Positions 44,708 to 47,510 of a stretch of DNA of 47,510 nucleotides are shown here, piece after piece. Made by a program: the position numbers and the translations under genes. The stretch is from assembly GCA_022448165.1 (NCBI GenBank), contig JAKVAS010000002.1, positions 1 through 47,510 of the forward strand. The letters are read 5' to 3'. This stretch comes from Crocinitomicaceae bacterium (GTDB taxonomy: Bacteria > Bacteroidota > Bacteroidia > Flavobacteriales_D > Crocinitomicaceae). Every line of letters begins with the position of its first letter. Position 1 is the first letter of the stretch. The notes under the pieces were generated by a model, which searched no databases, was not told the DNA's origin, and saw only the letters and a program-made list of their open reading frames with translations.

Positions 44708-45230
44708 TGAATAGGTCTTTATCTTTTAACGCATTCTTCAAAAAAATAGTGCTTTCTTCAAAGGCAGGAATTGCGAACATTGTCATAGTCTGTATCGGTT
44801 GAAGAAGCAATGAGTCCTTTTTTGTTTCCTCAGAAATTAAATCAGCCTTTTCATCATATGATTGTAACAATAAGATTACTCCTCCCGCGAATAAAGCCAT
44901 TTTCAACATTCCAAAAAAAGCTCCTCCAGCTTTATTCAACAAACTCAGCTGAACCACTTTAATTGCTTTTTCAATTGCTTTTCCAGCGAAATAAACCATT
45001 GCTCCAATTAATAAAAAAGTCACTGTAAATGCAATTACTGGAAGGTTATCAGAATTCACCTCCATACTTTCATTGATTGCGTTCGCGGCATAATCAGAAA
45101 AATGAATTCCCGCATAAAGCCCTAAAAAAAGAGCTAAAAACGTAAACAACTCTATAATGAAGCCTTTTTTAAATCCTCGCCAAGCACCAATAACAAGAGG
45201 AATCAAGATCAGTATGTCTAAAAAGTTCAT
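44694..45230 (-). CDS. CvpA family membrane protein
   Basis: This 178-aa protein has four hydrophobic segments in its first 120 residues and starts MNFLDILILIPLVIGAWRGFKKGFI, the conserved CvpA opening with the W-R-G-x-x-K-G-F/Y motif. AGGAFFGMLKMALFAGG matches the second conserved block. In E. coli CvpA is needed for colicin V production and affects the envelope; its general role is unresolved. The C-terminal 60 residues are soluble and variable. A terminator lies immediately upstream, so it should have its own promoter, which I could not find. Confidence 0.87.
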   Translation of the reverse strand: MNFLDILILIPLVIGAWRGFKKGFIIELFTFLALFLGLYAGIHFSDYAANAINESMEVNSDNLPVIAFTVTFLLIGAMVYFAGKAIEKAIKVVQLSLLNKAGGAFFGMLKMALFAGGVILLLQSYDEKADLISEETKKDSLLLQPIQTMTMFAIPAFEESTIFLKNALKDKDLFNVEK

Positions 45231-45234
45231 GCTA

Positions 45235-45264
45235 CAAAAAAAGCACGTTCCACAACGTGCTTTT
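45235..45264 (-). terminator. Rho-independent terminator after the YceI-like gene
   Basis: An 11-bp perfect stem (AAAAGCACGTT, 45239-45249, with 45254-45264) around loop CCAC is followed on the minus strand by seven T in all. It lies 46 bases past the stop at 45311 and ends just before the cvpA start. Confidence 0.9.
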
Positions 45265-45310
45265 CATTTTTTTAAGAAAGTTATACTCATTGAAGTGTCA
45301 ACTCAAAAAA

Positions 45311-45943
45311 TTAACAGTCCGAAGAAAGTTGTGTAGAAAAGACAAGTGCTACTTCTGAAGAAGTTCTTAAAATACCATCATCACCTGTATGCTGCTCTTT
45401 ACAAACTTCACTTAATGCATCAATAGCACCAATAGCATTCCATGCCTCCATGTTAATCGTTGTAGAGAATTCAAATTTACCTTCAGATAATTTATAGACT
45501 CCTTCAACATCCACTGTCACTTCATTCATTGTAATTGAAAGGATTGCCTTTCCATCCTCATTTAATGACTTAACATTTCCAGTAATTTCTTCTGTGGAGG
45601 TCATTGAGCCGAAGAAGTTTTCAGCAAGCTTTTTATTTCGGGCTTCTAACTTTGTTTCTACCGATGCCGTTTGAATAACAAATGACAGGGATTCTATTAC
45701 CTCTTTAGGATCATCAGATGATTCTCCTCCAGTTACTTCAAAATCATTGAATGAACCTGAAACTCCAACATTTGCACTTGTTTTATACCCCGTCCATTCT
45801 AAAAATGAAGTTCCATGCTCATAACTGTAATAGCATATTTTAGTTTCTTCAACTGGTGCGTCTTCAACTGGCGAATCTCCTTTACAAGAAGACAAAGTTC
45901 CTACTGTAATAGCTACAGCGAAAAAAAATATTCCCTTTTTCAT
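45311..45943 (-). CDS. YceI-like lipoprotein, 210 aa
   Basis: The preferred ATG at 45943 gives MKKGIFFFAVAITVGTLSSC, a lipoprotein signal ending in the lipobox LSSC; an ATG at 45958 adds five residues. The body resembles the YceI lipocalin-like fold: SFLEWTGYKTSANVGVSGSF, then ENFFGSMTSTEEITGNV, corresponding to the family's W-x-x-x-K and F-x-x-M blocks. YceI proteins bind isoprenoid or lipid-like ligands in the periplasm. The ligand here is unknown. Four cysteines in the mature body are more than usual and may form disulphides. It is monocistronic, ended by its own terminator. Confidence 0.82.
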   Translation of the reverse strand: MKKGIFFFAVAITVGTLSSCKGDSPVEDAPVEETKICYYSYEHGTSFLEWTGYKTSANVGVSGSFNDFEVTGGESSDDPKEVIESLSFVIQTASVETKLEARNKKLAENFFGSMTSTEEITGNVKSLNEDGKAILSITMNEVTVDVEGVYKLSEGKFEFSTTINMEAWNAIGAIDALSEVCKEQHTGDDGILRTSSEVALVFSTQLSSDC

Positions 45944-46041
45944 AGTATCATTTTTCAATTACCGTTCGAATATAAGCATAATCTGAACTGATAATTAATT
46001 GTAAACGTCAATATCTTCTTCTGTTTAACTAATTTCACACT

Positions 46042-46404
46042 ATGGATTATGATTTGGAATTAAAATTCCAACAACTTAAATCGGAGTTGGAAAAAAAATT
46101 TGGAGAAGGTATGGACACACAAGCCATTCTTTTCCTTGTCGGAGTTAACGAGCTAGGTGTTGGCTATAGGGAATTTTCAAAGCAAGAAAAAACAGATTTG
46201 CTTCATGTTGCAATATGTACTTTACTAGAACCCTATGGCTATTATGAGTTTGAAGGACGAGACAAAGAACAATGGCCCCACTTCAAAACACTAAAACCAC
46301 TTCCTAATTTAGATCATCGGGAACAACAACATTTGATGAAAGAAGCCTTAATTGATTACTTTCTTCAAAATGACTATTTCGATCTCACCGAGCCTAGCGC
46401 TTAA
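46042..46404 (+). CDS. Small soluble hypothetical protein upstream of the site-2 protease, 120 aa
   Basis: This acidic, probably helical 120-residue protein has no signal peptide or membrane segment. It contains ILFLVGVNELGVGYREFSK and LEPYGYYEFEGRDKEQWPHF, which look like well-conserved core segments, and ends with helix-like ALIDYFLQNDYFDL. I recognise no named family. It precedes the rseP-type gene by 33 bases on the same strand. A separate promoter element in that gap means the two need not be co-transcribed. Confidence 0.8.
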   Translation: MDYDLELKFQQLKSELEKKFGEGMDTQAILFLVGVNELGVGYREFSKQEKTDLLHVAICTLLEPYGYYEFEGRDKEQWPHFKTLKPLPNLDHREQQHLMKEALIDYFLQNDYFDLTEPSA

Positions 46405-46409
46405 ATCAA

Positions 46410-46417
46410 TATATTTG
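46410..46417 (+). promoter_or_regulatory. Candidate -7 promoter element for the site-2 protease gene
   Basis: TATATTTG (TAnnTTTG) lies 20 bases before the ATG at 46438, just after the stop of the preceding gene. No -33 TTG is obvious because that region is coding. Confidence 0.5.
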
Positions 46418-46437
46418 CATCTCATTAATTGAACTTT

Positions 46438-47510
46438 ATGGACTTCTTAATCAAAGCTTCTCAGCTTCTTTTATCCTTATCAATACTTGTTTTCTTACAC
46501 GAGCTAGGTCATTTCATTCCTGCTCGTATTTTCAAAACACGTGTTGAAAAATTCTATCTATTCTTTAACCCTTGGTTTTCTATTTTCAAAAAGAAAATTG
46601 GAGATACGGAATGGGGAATCGGATGGTTACCATTAGGAGGTTTTGTAAAAATTTCAGGGATGATTGATGAATCCATGGACAAAGAGCAAATGGCTCAACC
46701 AGCCCAACCGTGGGAGTTTCGATCTAAGCCAGCATGGCAACGATTGATTATCATGATTGGTGGTGTTACTGTAAACCTGATCCTTGGCTTTTTAATATAC
46801 ATTCTTGTATTATTCACTTGGGGAGAAGAACAATTGCATACTAAGGACCTAGAAAATGGTCTCGCAATTCACCCAATTTTGGCTCAGTACAACTTACATT
46901 CTGGCGACAATATTTTGGCGGTGAACGATGCAGAGGTTTTAAATCCAATGGACATCAACAAAGGTGTTTTAATTCGAGACAACTACAACTTAAAAGTAGA
47001 GCACAAAGATGGATCTATTGAAAATATTGAATTACCTGATGGTATTGAATATGATTTGTTTGAAGCTGGAGCTATGAATGCTTTTTCTCTTCGTCATAAA
47101 TCAACAGGAGTTTTATACGTTAATACCCAACGTAGTATTTCCAATTCAACACAAGAATTAATTCCTGCTGGAGCTGGTATTATCGCTATTGATGACAAGT
47201 TACTGAAAGAATACCCTTCGAATCTTTCATATAGAGACTTCATGAATAATGAAGCCGTAAGCATAACTTATAACTACAAGAATGATACATTAACCAGTTC
47301 AATTCCCGGAAATAAAATGCAATCATTCTTTAATGCAACTCCTGCTCTTCGCAATGGATTACGTCCTGGAGATAACATTTTAACTTTAAATGGTGAAAAA
47401 ATCATTTACTTCGATCAAATCACTGACGTCTGCTTTAATAATAAAGGAAAAGAAATTACTGCAACGGTACTGCGAAATGGTGACACATTATCTATTTCAC
47501 CTAAAATTAC
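46438..47510 (+). CDS. rseP: RIP metalloprotease RseP-type site-2 protease (C-terminus cut by window edge)
   Basis: The frame starts at the ATG at 46438 (MDFLIKASQLLLSLSILVFLH) and is open to the window end, giving about 357 codons of an expected 440 or so. The zinc site HELGH lies at residues 21-25 inside the first membrane helix. WGIGWLPLGGFVKISGM is the conserved loop, and a second helix follows (IIMIGGVTVNLILGFLIY). Two PDZ-like domains follow, containing LHSGDNILAVN and GLRPGDNILTLNGEK. The last catalytic motif with the third zinc ligand lies beyond the window. These proteases cut anti-sigma factors or signal-peptide remnants within the membrane; the substrate here is unknown. Confidence 0.94.
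   Translation, partial: MDFLIKASQLLLSLSILVFLHELGHFIPARIFKTRVEKFYLFFNPWFSIFKKKIGDTEWGIGWLPLGGFVKISGMIDESMDKEQMAQPAQPWEFRSKPAWQRLIIMIGGVTVNLILGFLIYILVLFTWGEEQLHTKDLENGLAIHPILAQYNLHSGDNILAVNDAEVLNPMDINKGVLIRDNYNLKVEHKDGSIENIELPDGIEYDLFEAGAMNAFSLRHKSTGVLYVNTQRSISNSTQELIPAGAGIIAIDDKLLKEYPSNLSYRDFMNNEAVSITYNYKNDTLTSSIPGNKMQSFFNATPALRNGLRPGDNILTLNGEKIIYFDQITDVCFNNKGKEITATVLRNGDTLSISPKI

Overview
This is an A+T-rich, gene-dense stretch of chromosome from a member of the Bacteroidota, most likely a flavobacterium-like aerobe. Three things point there. Gene order is typical of the phylum: ftsX-DUF3098-uppP-truB-queA, yceD-rpmF-plsX-fabH-accB-accC, and ctaB-coxIII-coxIII-coxIV-SCO-DUF420. Many Sec signal peptides, lipoproteins and small beta-barrel proteins are present. 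At least a dozen genes or operons have the Bacteroidota -7 promoter element TAnnTTTG shortly upstream of their start. I see no rRNA, tRNA, CRISPR array, insertion sequence or phage gene, and no gene-free gap longer than about 250 bases.

Layout. 1-2425 (minus): galE, an outer-membrane-like protein and a truncated tatD. 2464-2676: a small membrane protein. 2680-5434 (minus): polyphosphate kinase ppk1 and a lipoprotein. 5561-7372 (plus): a metallo-beta-lactamase-fold hydrolase and a GT4 glycosyltransferase. 7479-12750 (minus): heme O synthase, two subunit III-type proteins, subunit IV, two SCO/thioredoxin-like proteins and DUF420. These are assembly factors and accessory subunits of a caa3-type oxidase; subunits I and II are not here. 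12997-16971 (minus): ftsX, DUF3098, uppP, truB, queA. 17072-21856 (minus), with a divergent AraC regulator at 21995-22837: a complete hydroxyproline degradation operon (epimerase, D-hydroxyproline oxidoreductase, deaminase, alpha-ketoglutarate semialdehyde dehydrogenase) feeding the TCA cycle. 22894-27626 (minus): fatty-acid and phospholipid initiation genes with yceD and rpmF. 27709-30223 (minus): M17 aminopeptidase and pdxA. 30464-39176 (minus): an unrecognised three-gene cluster of one lipoprotein and two giant exported paralogues (1265 and 1305 aa) built from YwqK/MORN-like repeats. 39269-41212 (plus): YgiQ radical SAM protein. 41368-45943 (minus): TPR protein, rplY, prs, a small exported protein, cvpA, YceI-like lipoprotein. 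46042-47510 (plus): a conserved-looking hypothetical and a truncated rseP-type site-2 protease.

Most of the window is housekeeping. The best candidate for something undescribed is the 8.7 kb cluster at 30464-39176. Its two giant proteins share N-terminal and C-terminal regions, including a Cys-x-His-x-Asp-His motif. Secondary points of interest are a SCO paralogue that seems to have lost its copper-binding histidine, large soluble insertions in both subunit III proteins, and promoter elements lying almost on top of start codons. All functional calls are from reading the translated sequence; no database search was run.
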